A DNA stretch of 64,000 nucleotides from G963676655 sp963676655 (GTDB lineage Bacteria; Verrucomicrobiota; Lentisphaeria; Victivallales; Victivallaceae): assembly GCA_963676655.2 (NCBI GenBank), contig CAXXKX010000003.1, positions 3,162,001 to 3,226,000 on the forward strand, read 5' to 3'. Position 1 is the stretch's first letter. The number at the start of each line of letters is the position of its first letter. Shown here piece after piece: positions 43,309 through 53,081 of the stretch. Made by a program: the position numbers and the translations under genes. Under the pieces are notes generated by a model. It did no database searches. It had not been told where the DNA came from and was given only the letters and a program-made list of their open reading frames with translations.

Positions 43309-45516
43309 TCATTCTATTTCCGCTTCGAAATGTACTGTTCCGGTTGGCTTTTCCCAACGAATGCCTTCGCCGTCAGGCAATATGGTCGCGCCCGATTCCA
43401 GATTGACATTTTTGACCTTCAAGCCGTCAGGCAGACGAATATTCATTATTGCCCAGGCAGGTTCGCGACCATCACAGAAAGTGACTTCACCGATAACGCA
43501 AGATTTTTCCGCATAGTATCTCATTTCAAACGAAGTCTCTCCAAAATGTGATGGCGCTTGTTCTATCCCCAGTGGCTTGCCGCTGGCCAGCCATTGTCGT
43601 GCTGTTCCGCGGGCCAACTGTAGGCCTTCGCCGTCTTCCATGATCAGGGCATTACGTATGGCTTGGACTATATTGATCGGAGTGTACGAATGATGAAGGT
43701 CTCCAGTTAGCCTTATGATATTTCTTGGTCTTGTGTTTCCCGGTTCAGGTCCACGTTCCTCGCACCACGTTAAAAGCGGAGTTCCGTGATTTAATACCGC
43801 ATAGAGAGATTTCACAAATTCATCGCCATTATTGCATACCAAGTGTGCCTGAGCAAGATGATCTAAAGTAATCGCAGTCCAACGATTTGTACCGTTTCGC
43901 ATATATTTTTCAAAATCATGCATGGTGCCTGTTATCATCTCATCGTCTTTTGAAAGCAGTCCACATGGCCAGAGTGCATGTAACGTCCCCCAGCGCCACC
44001 CGTGCTGGTCATTGTTTTTTTCTCCGGGAAGCGATGGAATCCAACAATACCCGTCCTCCTGAATACAACTCTCTTTGATGCATTGCATAAGGTCTTTCAG
44101 TCCATGCTGGTAGATTTTTTTAAGATCCGGCAGATCTTCCGTTTTGCCGAGAATTTCCGCAGCCTCCATTGTACAGAGATCGCCATAAACTGCCCATACA
44201 TTATACGGTATATACTGATATTGGCCTTTTGGGTCAGGAGGCAAACCACAATCACAGATGCCATTACCTAGCAAACCATAACCGACAATTTGTTTGCCAT
44301 TTTTCAGAATGCGCGTCTTTGAACGCTCTTGATCCTGCCATTTTGAGCTTGCCACCATGCGGGGATATATATCAGCAAGATATTTATTATCTCCCGTAAT
44401 GCGATAATGCTCTATCACCGCCCAAGATTTCATTCCCGCCATATATAGGTGATTGCCTGGCTTAAGCCAGTATCCGTTATTGTCGAACCAATTACCATCA
44501 TCCGCTCTCCAGGCCTCATCCCAACGCCCGTCTTGTTGCTGAACCACCAGATTCCATTGAAAACCGTTTTCCGCCTCATGGTGCAAACCGCTGCAATCCA
44601 AGGCTACGGCGGCGAAAGATGGTTCATGTGAGTTAGGAAATCGATATTTATCTGTTCCACATTGCCCTGCAATGTATTCTTTGCCATCAGGACCTTCAAC
44701 ACGATCTCGCATTAAAAGAATGTCGGCCAGGCAGGCATAAAAAGCCTTTTGAATATCGGAGTCCGGGATCTTGATGTGAACTGCCCGATCCAACAGATCA
44801 TGCCACTCTTTCTTTGCATCGGCAAACTCTTCAGCCCAATCTTTGTCCCGAAACGCTGACACGTTTGTTTTGTTGTCGGGGTATGGGAAGACGATCCATC
44901 CCGTCTGAGTTTGATCAGGCTCAAGGTTCCATGTCAATGCTAATCCCTTATTAGGATTGCAGTATTCTGTCGGAATCTGACTCGTTCCTATGCCCAATAA
45001 TAAGACTTCTTGATCGCCCTCGTCTTTCTTACTTGCTGGCACGGTCAAGTGGTCAGTCGCTTTTTTTTCCACTTCAGACTCTGATGTGGTGCATCGAATA
45101 CCAAAAGAGTGTGGGCTGTCATCAGTATTGGTCATTTTCACGCGTCCAAGCAATGCATCTCTTGTTCCAATAAGTTCAAGTTCAAGCATTATTTTACATT
45201 TTATATTGCCCCAATTGCGCCACCACGAGTACACGAGTCCTGACAAACAACCATCGGAGCGGGCCATAGAAGTGTTCAAATAACCTCCGCTGGATAAAAG
45301 TTGTCCATCAATAGCGGCTTTTATCGACATTTTTCTATTGAACCATTGGGGAATCTCGCGTGTTCCGGGCCAAGATAAACAAAGATGATCGCGATACACA
45401 TCAATTAATGTTTTATCTTTACTTTCTGGCCTGGCGACTGTAAAACGGTACGGTATAGCAGTGGCACAAGAAAAATCCACCCTCAATTCGTTTAATTCTT
45501 GTTGTTCTTTTCTCAT
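43309..45516 (-). CDS. Six-hairpin (alpha/alpha)6 glycosidase-like protein
   Basis: A 735-residue protein. The N-terminal 270 residues form a beta-sandwich (SCATAIPYRFTVARPESKDK); the central 400 residues are helical repeats of the six-hairpin type (KAFYACLADILLMRDRVEGP, WAVIEHYRITGDNKYLADIY, WTAITLDHLAQAHLVC); a short beta C-terminal domain follows. The acidic segment GRWDEAWRADDGNWFDNNG and the later EEDG-like segment could hold the catalytic residues, as in GH15/GH78/GH63-like folds. The family number cannot be assigned. 44135-44913 is nearly base-for-base repeated, inverted, at 49316-50095 in the paralogue. Confidence 0.7.
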   Translation of the reverse strand: MRKEQQELNELRVDFSCATAIPYRFTVARPESKDKTLIDVYRDHLCLSWPGTREIPQWFNRKMSIKAAIDGQLLSSGGYLNTSMARSDGCLSGLVYSWWRNWGNIKCKIMLELELIGTRDALLGRVKMTNTDDSPHSFGIRCTTSESEVEKKATDHLTVPASKKDEGDQEVLLLGIGTSQIPTEYCNPNKGLALTWNLEPDQTQTGWIVFPYPDNKTNVSAFRDKDWAEEFADAKKEWHDLLDRAVHIKIPDSDIQKAFYACLADILLMRDRVEGPDGKEYIAGQCGTDKYRFPNSHEPSFAAVALDCSGLHHEAENGFQWNLVVQQQDGRWDEAWRADDGNWFDNNGYWLKPGNHLYMAGMKSWAVIEHYRITGDNKYLADIYPRMVASSKWQDQERSKTRILKNGKQIVGYGLLGNGICDCGLPPDPKGQYQYIPYNVWAVYGDLCTMEAAEILGKTEDLPDLKKIYQHGLKDLMQCIKESCIQEDGYCWIPSLPGEKNNDQHGWRWGTLHALWPCGLLSKDDEMITGTMHDFEKYMRNGTNRWTAITLDHLAQAHLVCNNGDEFVKSLYAVLNHGTPLLTWCEERGPEPGNTRPRNIIRLTGDLHHSYTPINIVQAIRNALIMEDGEGLQLARGTARQWLASGKPLGIEQAPSHFGETSFEMRYYAEKSCVIGEVTFCDGREPAWAIMNIRLPDGLKVKNVNLESGATILPDGEGIRWEKPTGTVHFEAEIE
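44135..44913 (-). repeat. Left arm of a 780-bp inverted duplication
   Basis: This 779-bp segment corresponds to 49316-50095 (780 bp) in inverted orientation. Encoded residues are the same throughout, and reverse-strand frames also match, so synonymous sites are conserved too. The only difference I found is one extra G in the right copy. Identity falls off sharply at both ends, where the two genes become only moderately similar. Confidence 0.85.
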
Positions 45517-45742
45517 TTTGAAGTCCTTATATTGATAAATAGTCCAGATTTATCTGTCGGAACAGAAATTATGACCATATTTCTCTTTTAGTTCATTTTT
45601 AAACGCCATATTTTTCTACTGACATCTTAATGATACAACATTTTTCGAGAAATGTCTCACCATTTTTTTCGAATCCCTTTACAATTTTTTCGACAGGCGC
45701 TATATTATAGATAATGGATGAATATATGAGAAACGAAAATGA

Positions 45743-46639
45743 ATGATGAATAACGTTGATTTTGAAAATCTTGCGGAGTCGCCGCAGTTTGCCGAATTCA
45801 CTACGCTTATGATGAAGCTAATGGGTTTGGCGATGGCGTTGAATTCTCCGGATGGGGTCATACGGGAAAAATTCGGCGCGGAAGGCGAGAGTCCGATTTG
45901 CCGCCTGATGCGACGCGACGAAGAAGGTTTGCGCCGCTGCACCTCCTGCGACAGACGCCATCATAATATGGCCGTCAATAGCGGCAAGCCGCAGCTTTAT
46001 GTCTGTCACGCCGGATTTCTGGATATGGCTGTTCCTATTTTTGTCCAGGGCAGACACATTGCCACGCTTTCAAGCGGACAGATACTCCAGGCGCCCCCGG
46101 ACGAAGAGAACTTCGAACAATTTCTCCGCAAAGTTTCATGGCTTGATTATCCGGAAAAAGTGTTGCGAGACGCTTATTTTGATTCTCCGTATATTCCGCG
46201 AAAAAAAGTCAAATATATCATGCAGCTTCTGGAGCTATTTGCCCGGGAACTCTGTGACAGTCTTCAAAAAATAAAGGATCTGGAAGCGCAACTGGAACGT
46301 GATGAATTCCGGGAGGCAAAAGAGTTTGTCGATAAACATTTTCGCAACTCCTCGCTAAGTTTAACTGAGGTTGCCGGACACGCCGGTTTTTCTCCTGCTC
46401 ATTTCTCCCATGCGTTTAAAAAATCATCCGGTATATCCCTGATCCGGTTTATCCAGGCCAGAAGAATTTCCGAAGCGAAAAAACTCATGGCCGATAAAAC
46501 CCGCAGCATTACGGAAATCTGTTTTGATTGTGGTTTTAACAGCCTGACCAGTTTCAACCGGGTTTTTCGCCGCATCGAACACCAAAGCCCCAGTCAATAC
46601 CGGGGAAAACTGCTCGAAAGACTGCCTTCAGGGAAATAA
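45743..46639 (+). CDS. AraC-family regulator with PocR sensory domain
   Basis: A 298-residue regulator and the first plus-strand gene of the 45.7-53.1 kb block. The PocR domain (about 45-175) has the Cys signature: ICRLMRRDEEGLRRCTSCDR, then YVCHAGFLDMAVPIFVQGRH. The C-terminal AraC HTH (about 200-290) shows SLTEVAGHAGFSPAHFSHAF and ITEICFDCGFNSLTSFNRVF. PocR domains bind small polyols or hydrocarbon derivatives; here a sugar is likely. It is divergent from the glycosidase at 43309 and upstream of GH127, both likely targets. Confidence 0.9.
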   Translation: MMNNVDFENLAESPQFAEFTTLMMKLMGLAMALNSPDGVIREKFGAEGESPICRLMRRDEEGLRRCTSCDRRHHNMAVNSGKPQLYVCHAGFLDMAVPIFVQGRHIATLSSGQILQAPPDEENFEQFLRKVSWLDYPEKVLRDAYFDSPYIPRKKVKYIMQLLELFARELCDSLQKIKDLEAQLERDEFREAKEFVDKHFRNSSLSLTEVAGHAGFSPAHFSHAFKKSSGISLIRFIQARRISEAKKLMADKTRSITEICFDCGFNSLTSFNRVFRRIEHQSPSQYRGKLLERLPSGK

Positions 46640-46662
46640 CTTTTTTATTTTTTGAAGTATCG

Positions 46663-46706
46663 CTGTTTACAGTAATTTTAATGATTATCGAAAAAATTGT
46701 AAACAG
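46663..46706. promoter_or_regulatory. Inverted repeat CTGTTTACA ... TGTAAACAG
   Basis: 9-bp perfect arms (46663-46671 and 46698-46706) lie 26 bp apart between the regulator stop and the GH127 start. The spacing suits two half-sites of a dimeric regulator or a loop. An identical CTGTTTACA occurs once at 31911. The site is 185 bp upstream of the GH127 gene and may control it. Confidence 0.4.
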
Positions 46707-46890
46707 ATTCAAAAAATATGGTGAGATTTTTTTGTCTGTGAACGTTATAGTTACTTTACTAAAATAATACTAGTTGGCAGACTTTGGTTTTTATAAAGAG
46801 AGCCAATTTCAAAACTATTGGCTCAAATACTTTTGAAATTACCTCAAGAATTATAACTTTGAGAGTCTAAGGAAAAAAATAGGAACAGTC

Positions 46891-48651
46891 ATGAATAATT
46901 TATGTCCGGTGCGACTTGCACAATCAGAATTATTTGGCGAAATCGGGCGACGCATCAAATTGACAATTTATGAAAATCTGATGAAACTGAATATAGAAAA
47001 AGACTTTCTTCTTCCATTTCAAGTGCAGGAAAGTGTTCATCCGGCATACATCGGACTGGGAAAATTGATTGATGCCGCCGTTGGGTTTGCTGTTTATACA
47101 GACGATGTAAAGATTCTGGAATTTAAGAAGCGTCTCGTTGCCGAAACCATAAAAACCCAAGACTCGGATGGGTATATCGGGGTGCTCGTTCCGGAAAGCC
47201 GTATGTGGTTCCGGTACGATATGCACGAAATTGGCTACCTCATAGTAGGATTGACGAACGACTACAAGTATTTCGGAGAAAAGGCGTCTCTGAGAGCAGC
47301 GCGAAAGCTGGCTGATTTCGTAATCAATCGCTGGTCTGCCGAACCAGCCCGATGGCCTGGCAGTGGAAACCGTAAAGATCTTTTTGCGGTCAGGACGGGG
47401 TTCGACAACGGGTTATTGGAATTATATGAGCAAACGGAAGATTCCCGGTATATGGATTTTCTTGTAAATTTTCAGCTTTTCAAACTTCCGGAATGGAATG
47501 TGGAAATTAAAAAAAGCACTGACTACATGGCGGACGAACGACATGCCTATGTTTATATGTCTCTTTGCGTAGCTCAGTTGCAGTTGTATGATCTGAATGG
47601 AGATTCGCGGTTGTTGTCTCAAACGGAGAAAGCTATACGATTTTTAACCCGACAGGATGGAATGTTGACTACAGGGTCGTGTGGCATGGGCGAGTCTTGG
47701 CATGACAATCAGGACTGCAAGGAAGGCGCGTCCGAAAGTTGCGCCACAGCTTATCTGGTACGAATGACGGAGCATTTGATGCGGACCACAGGGCGAACGT
47801 CCTTGGGCGATCTGATAGAAAGAACTATTTACAACGCGCTCTTCGCGGCCCAGTCTCCTGACGGTCGCCAACTCCGTTATTTCTGTGCCGTTGAAGGACC
47901 TCGAAAATATTATAATCAGGACATCTGGTGCTGCCCGAACAACTTCCGGCGAATCATTGCCGCGTTGCCGGCCATGGTTTACTACCGGTCGGTTGACGGT
48001 GTGACTGTCAACCTGTATACCGCATCCACGACCACGGTCGACCTGGACGATGGGCGGAACGTGACAATCCGACAAAAGACTGAATATCCAACGTCCGGCC
48101 AGGTAAAAATCACCATCACACCATCAATGGCCATGGAATTCCCCTTGCAACTGCGTATTCCGCATTGGTGTTCCCAAACAACATACGCCATTAATGACGG
48201 CACCTCTGTTAACGTTTGTCCAAACGAGAGCTTGCTCAAAATTTGCCGCGTTTGGCAGCCTGGCGACAAGGTGACACTCAATATGTCTATGCCTTGGCGA
48301 CTGATTCGCGGGCGTAAGTTGCAGGAAGGAAAAGTTGCTTTGATGCGAGGTCCAGTAGTTTATTGTATTGGTGTAGAAGAAAATACTGAACTGCTCAAAA
48401 CATATCCTGAACCGGGGAATTTGATAATTGATCCAACTACCTTTGGTGAGCCGTCACCGGACACAACCGTTCGCCCCGGAGGTTTGAAAGTGACAGCCAA
48501 AGCCTGGCCGGCAGACGGACAAACCGAGAGCGCCGCGCCGCTTTCGGTTGTGTTTACCGAGTTTGTTGATCCGAGCGGTATCGCCACATATTTTCACGTT
48601 CCTGATCTGACCCGGGCAATCGACGACGAACTGATGGCAACCACTTTGTGA
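46891..48651 (+). CDS. GH127/DUF1680 beta-L-arabinofuranosidase-like protein
   Basis: A 586-residue (alpha/alpha)6-barrel protein plus C-terminal beta-sandwiches. The zinc/cysteine site of GH127 is visible: Glu282 and Cys284 in GASESCATAYL and Cys347-Cys348 in DIWCCPNNFRRI. By analogy with HypBA1, Cys347 is the nucleophile candidate, and Glu268 in GMGESWHDN may be the acid/base. So the catalytic apparatus appears intact. No signal peptide. The target is probably a beta-L-arabinofuranoside, though GH127 relatives include other specificities. It follows the PocR-AraC gene by 251 bp. Confidence 0.86.
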   Translation: MNNLCPVRLAQSELFGEIGRRIKLTIYENLMKLNIEKDFLLPFQVQESVHPAYIGLGKLIDAAVGFAVYTDDVKILEFKKRLVAETIKTQDSDGYIGVLVPESRMWFRYDMHEIGYLIVGLTNDYKYFGEKASLRAARKLADFVINRWSAEPARWPGSGNRKDLFAVRTGFDNGLLELYEQTEDSRYMDFLVNFQLFKLPEWNVEIKKSTDYMADERHAYVYMSLCVAQLQLYDLNGDSRLLSQTEKAIRFLTRQDGMLTTGSCGMGESWHDNQDCKEGASESCATAYLVRMTEHLMRTTGRTSLGDLIERTIYNALFAAQSPDGRQLRYFCAVEGPRKYYNQDIWCCPNNFRRIIAALPAMVYYRSVDGVTVNLYTASTTTVDLDDGRNVTIRQKTEYPTSGQVKITITPSMAMEFPLQLRIPHWCSQTTYAINDGTSVNVCPNESLLKICRVWQPGDKVTLNMSMPWRLIRGRKLQEGKVALMRGPVVYCIGVEENTELLKTYPEPGNLIIDPTTFGEPSPDTTVRPGGLKVTAKAWPADGQTESAAPLSVVFTEFVDPSGIATYFHVPDLTRAIDDELMATTL

Positions 48652-48730
48652 CTTAAGTAGTTTTCTTGTTTTACCCTAAAGATTTCAGTTATGTGGAAAA
48701 AATTACAATTGATTAAGGAAATGTTGAAAA

Positions 48731-50927
48731 ATGAAAACAGAACAAAAATCAAACGAATTGAAAGTGGATTTTTCATGCACTACGGCGATGCCGCATCGCT
48801 TTACAGTCGCCAGGCCCGAAAGTAAAGATAAAACATTAATAGATGTGTATCGTGATATGATTCACCTGTCATGGCCTGGCATAAGAGGGTTTGCCAAAGA
48901 GATTTCCATAATGGCAGAGGTGGATGGCAGTCCCCTGAAAGAGGCCGTAACTGCAACATTTCGCAACGAAGGCATGTCCGCAATGCGTTGTGATGGTTAT
49001 CTGCCGGTACTTGTCTGTACGTGGGGAATGCACCAAGGGAAAAGACTGACCTACGAAATTGCTGCAGGAAAGCACTATGTTCTGTGTCGCATTCAGGCAA
49101 GCAATACCGATAAGAAACCGCATTCTTTCACAATCCGCTGTATTTCGTTGAACAATCATGCAAAAACCCAGGCGGCGACTGGCCACTTGACGGTGTCTGA
49201 TGACGCACAAAGCGGGCCCGCCCGAACATTATTGCTAATGGACGCAGGAGTTGGTCAATCACCAACGGAATATAATGACAAGGGCCTGGAACTGACCTGG
49301 ACCATCGAGCCAGGACAAACTCAGACGGGATGGATCGTCTTCCCATACCCCGACAACAAAACAAACGTGTCAGCGTTTCGGGACAAAGATTGGGCTGAAG
49401 AGTTTGCCGATGCAAAGAAAGAGTGGCATGATCTGTTGGATCGGGCAGTTCACATCAAGATCCCGGACTCCGATATTCAAAAGGCTTTTTATGCCTGCCT
49501 GGCCGACATTCTTTTAATGCGAGATCGTGTTGAAGGTCCTGATGGCAAAGAATACATTGCAGGGCAATGTGGAACAGATAAATATCGATTTCCTAACTCA
49601 CATGAACCATCTTTCGCCGCCGTAGCCTTGGATTGCAGCGGTTTGCACCATGAGGCGGGAAAACGGTTTTCAATGGAATCTGGTGGTTCAGCAACAAGAC
49701 GGGCGTTGGGATGAGGCCTGGAGAGCGGATGATGGTAATTGGTTCGACAATAACGGATACTGGCTTAAGCCAGGCAATCACCTATATATGGCGGGAATGA
49801 AATCTTGGGCGGTGATAGAGCATTATCGCATTACGGGAGATAATAAATATCTTGCTGATATATATCCCCGCATGGTGGCAAGCTCAAAATGGCAGGATCA
49901 AGAGCGTTCAAAGACGCGCATTCTGAAAAATGGCAAACAAATTGTCGGTTATGGTTTGCTAGGTAATGGCATCTGTGATTGTGGTTTGCCTCCTGACCCA
50001 AAAGGCCAATATCAGTATATACCGTATAATGTATGGGCAGTTTATGGCGATCTCTGTACAATGGAGGCTGCGGAAATTCTCGGCAAAACGGAAGACTTGC
50101 CGAAACTCAGGGAAATCTATCAACGCAGTTATAATGATCTGATGCAAGCCTTGGAAAAGAGTTGCATTCAGGAGGACGGATATCGTTGGATACCGGCGCA
50201 GGCGGACGAGAAACACGATGATGACCATGGTTGGCGTTGGGGAACGCTGCATATCTTATGGCCATGCGGATTGTTGCCGCGAGATCACGAAATAATAACA
50301 GGTACCATACGCGATTTTGAAAAATATGTCGCAGAACGCGGTGGAACGAATCGTTGGACCGCAATCACTTTGGATCATCTGGCTCAGGCGCATTTGTTAT
50401 GCGGCAACGGGGATGCGTTCGTTAAGGATCTTTACGCGGTTCTGAATCATGGAACGCCTCTTTTTTCATGGGTTGAGCAACGCGGGCCGGAGCCAGGCAC
50501 CACTACAATGAGTGGTGACAGGCAGCACTCATATACCCCGATTAACGTAGTTCAGGCTATACGTAATGCCCTGATCGTGGAAGACGGAGACGGCTTGCAA
50601 CTGGCCCAAGGCACAGCGCGTCAGTGGCTGGCAAGCGGCAAGCCGCTGGGAATAGAAAGAGCGCCCTCGCATTTTGGTGAAACTTCATTTGAAATGAGAT
50701 ATGACGCGGAAAAATCCTGCGTTATCGGAGAAGTTATTTTCTGCGATGGACGCGAACCGGTCTGGGCGGTGATAAACATACGTCTGCCCAATGGTTTGAA
50801 AATCAACAAAGTCAATCCGGAATCGGGCGCGACCATATTACCTGACGGCGAAGGAATTCGTTGGGACAAGCCTGCCGGAACAATACGATTTGAAGTAAAA
50901 ATTGGTAGTTATTGTTCCGGCGACTAA
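48731..50927 (+). pseudogene. Six-hairpin glycosidase paralogue, frameshifted
   Basis: This is a full-length paralogue of the protein at 43309-45516 on the opposite strand. The first part (48731-49714) runs until codon 310, then a single extra G in GGCGGGAAAACGG (about 49657-49660, where the other copy has GGCGGAAAACGG) shifts the frame. The rest continues in another frame (49650-50927). With the G removed the protein would be about 732 residues. The frameshift lies inside the 780-bp duplicated block. It is either a real disruption or an assembly error caused by the repeat. The ends outside that block are clearly diverged, so this is an independent gene. Confidence 0.8.
49316..50095 (+). repeat. 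Right arm of a 780-bp inverted duplication
   Basis: Inverted partner of 44135-44913, one base longer. Boundaries: CAAACTCAGACGGGATGG at the start and GGAAGA at the end, after which copies differ (CTTGCCGAAACTCAGG here, TCTGCCGGATCTTAAA in the other). It is likely a gene-conversion tract between paralogous glycosidase genes rather than an independent element, since it carries no ends or transposase. Confidence 0.85.
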
Positions 50928-51046
50928 CTAACTTGCATGTTTTTATCGTTAATTATGTACAACAGAAAACTCAAATGCAAGCCATTTAACCGCCGAATCT
51001 ATAACAAGACATAAAAACATAACATCAAAATAAAGAGGCAATCTTT

Positions 51047-53056
51047 ATGAATCAAAACATATCAGTAACTTCAAATGAGTTGAATCGAGTAGAAGAATGG
51101 ATCGATAAAAAACTGTTCAATCCTGACAATCTTCCATATTCTTTTGTTTACGGCGGAGAGCGAATTGTAAGCTGTCCTGAAGGATGGAGCTTTAAAAAGG
51201 CGTCACGCAAACTTGACGAACATCGCACCGAACATAGCTCCACCATGACCGACCCGAAAACGGGCTTGGAGGTTACTTGCCTTGCCGTACAGAATCACAA
51301 ATATCCCGCCGTGGAATGGACACTGTGGTTCGAGAATACGAGCAATGCCGATACCCCAATCCTCAGCGACGTCAAGGCAGTTGACGCCGACATTCTGGAA
51401 CCCGATTCCGATCCTGAAAAAACACATCATACCCCCGTTAAACTTATTCATTTCAAAGGCGATTATAATTCTCCAGACGGTTATGAGCCGCAGGAACACA
51501 TTTTTGTTGGCTTGGATTTTGTCGAAGAGCCATTAATATTGCATCCAGGCGGAGGAGATCCCTGCAATGGAGCTTTTCCTTATTATCGGATTCAAAGGAA
51601 AAATGACGGTATGGTCTTTGTAGTCAGTTGGCAGGGACAGTGGGAAACTACGTTCCAGGCCAAGAGAGGCCGTCAGGATGGGTTGCATGTTACGGCTGCA
51701 CAGCAAACAATTCACGCGAAACTTCTGCCTGGCGAAAAAATCCGCACTCCCATGATCGTACTCATGCCCTACGACGGGAATGACGCAGTGCGGGCCCAGA
51801 ATCTCTGGAGGCGATGGTTCATCGAATTCAATATTCCCCGGGTGAACGGCGAACTAATCAAACCGTTTTATGCCAATTACAGCGGTTGTATATTCCATGA
51901 GATGGTAAACGCCACTGAAGAACTGGAAATTAAATATGCGGATTGCTTTTTTGACCACGGCATCGATTTCGATTACTTGTGGATGGACGCCGGCTGGTAT
52001 GACATGCACGGAACCAAAGCGTGGGCGACCACAGGGACCTGGAAGCCTGACTATAAACGATTCCCGGACGGTATCCGCGCCATCAGCGATTATGTGCATA
52101 AAAAGGGAATCAAAACCATGTTGTGGTTTGAACCTGAACGAGTCTATACAGGAACGGAATTATACAACGAACATCCTGAATGGCTGCTGAAAAAAAACAT
52201 AGAGGCGGATCCGAATAATTCCCTGTTGGATTTAGGCAATGACGAAGCGCGGAAATGGATCACAGACCGCATTAACGCGCTGATCAAAAGCGAGGGTATA
52301 GATTTATACCGTCAGGATCATAATACCCGGCCGCTTCAATATTGGCAGGCGGGCGAAGCGGATGACCGGCAGGGAATCCATGAGAACTATCATTGTATCG
52401 GATACCTGCAAATGTGGGACGATATTCTGGCGGCTAATCCCGGCATTGTCATCGACAGTTGCGCCTCGGGCGGCCGTCGCAATGATTTGGAAACCGTACG
52501 CCGTGGCTTGCCGTTGCACAAGACCGATTATAATTATGCTGATCTGGCCGCAAAGCACGGCATGCATCACACACTATTCCAATGGCTGCCTTTTTTCGGC
52601 TCCTTTAACCATCCAGGTGACCAGAGCGATATTACCTATCACCGCAGTTCATTACTGTTGTCATATCACGGTTGTGAAAATGTCTTTGCCGAAGATTTTG
52701 ACTTCAAAATTCTTGCCGCATGGATGCAGGAATGGCGGGAAACCGCCCACTGCATGTACGGGGATTTTTATCCGCTGACACCCTACTCGCGAGATGAACG
52801 GGAGTGGATCGGCTGGCAGTTCCATCTGCCGGAATCAGATGAAGGCATGGTACAGGTCTTCATGCGAAAAGATTCGCCATATGAAAAGGCAATATTCAAA
52901 TTGGAAGCCCTGGAGCCCGATACTGAATACGCACTCAAGGATTATAACACCGGCAAAACGACTAAGGTCAAGGGTATACAACTTACGCAAACCGGTATCC
53001 CGGTTGAAATGCGCAGACACCCCGATTCGGCATTATATCATTACAAAAAAGTGTAA
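51047..53056 (+). CDS. GH36-type alpha-galactosidase (short form)
   Basis: A 669-residue GH36 enzyme, paralogous to 26424-28913 but lacking the extra 165-residue N-terminal domain. It starts near the GH36 sandwich (EEWIDKKLFNPDNLPYSFVY). Nucleophile: GIDLYRQDHNTRP; acid/base: DSCASGGRRNDLE. Note His follows the nucleophilic Asp where the paralogue has Phe (QDFN). Identity between the genes is high (about 94% in the barrel segment I compared). No signal peptide. It closes the plus-strand block and meets the ABC operon tail to tail with 25 bp between them. Confidence 0.88.
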   Translation: MNQNISVTSNELNRVEEWIDKKLFNPDNLPYSFVYGGERIVSCPEGWSFKKASRKLDEHRTEHSSTMTDPKTGLEVTCLAVQNHKYPAVEWTLWFENTSNADTPILSDVKAVDADILEPDSDPEKTHHTPVKLIHFKGDYNSPDGYEPQEHIFVGLDFVEEPLILHPGGGDPCNGAFPYYRIQRKNDGMVFVVSWQGQWETTFQAKRGRQDGLHVTAAQQTIHAKLLPGEKIRTPMIVLMPYDGNDAVRAQNLWRRWFIEFNIPRVNGELIKPFYANYSGCIFHEMVNATEELEIKYADCFFDHGIDFDYLWMDAGWYDMHGTKAWATTGTWKPDYKRFPDGIRAISDYVHKKGIKTMLWFEPERVYTGTELYNEHPEWLLKKNIEADPNNSLLDLGNDEARKWITDRINALIKSEGIDLYRQDHNTRPLQYWQAGEADDRQGIHENYHCIGYLQMWDDILAANPGIVIDSCASGGRRNDLETVRRGLPLHKTDYNYADLAAKHGMHHTLFQWLPFFGSFNHPGDQSDITYHRSSLLLSYHGCENVFAEDFDFKILAAWMQEWRETAHCMYGDFYPLTPYSRDEREWIGWQFHLPESDEGMVQVFMRKDSPYEKAIFKLEALEPDTEYALKDYNTGKTTKVKGIQLTQTGIPVEMRRHPDSALYHYKKV

Positions 53057-53081
53057 AATCGAAAGCGCCTTTGCCGTTGAT

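Noticed and set aside
45650..45735. Clear -35/-10 promoter upstream of the PocR-AraC gene
   Set aside because: TCGACA and TATTAT are visible but the spacing is too short and the region is AT-rich, so no confident promoter can be given.
49831..50061. Small frame on the minus strand, the same as one at 44169-44399
   Set aside because: Its conservation is explained by the inverted duplication of the sense gene. It was useful only as evidence that synonymous sites match.
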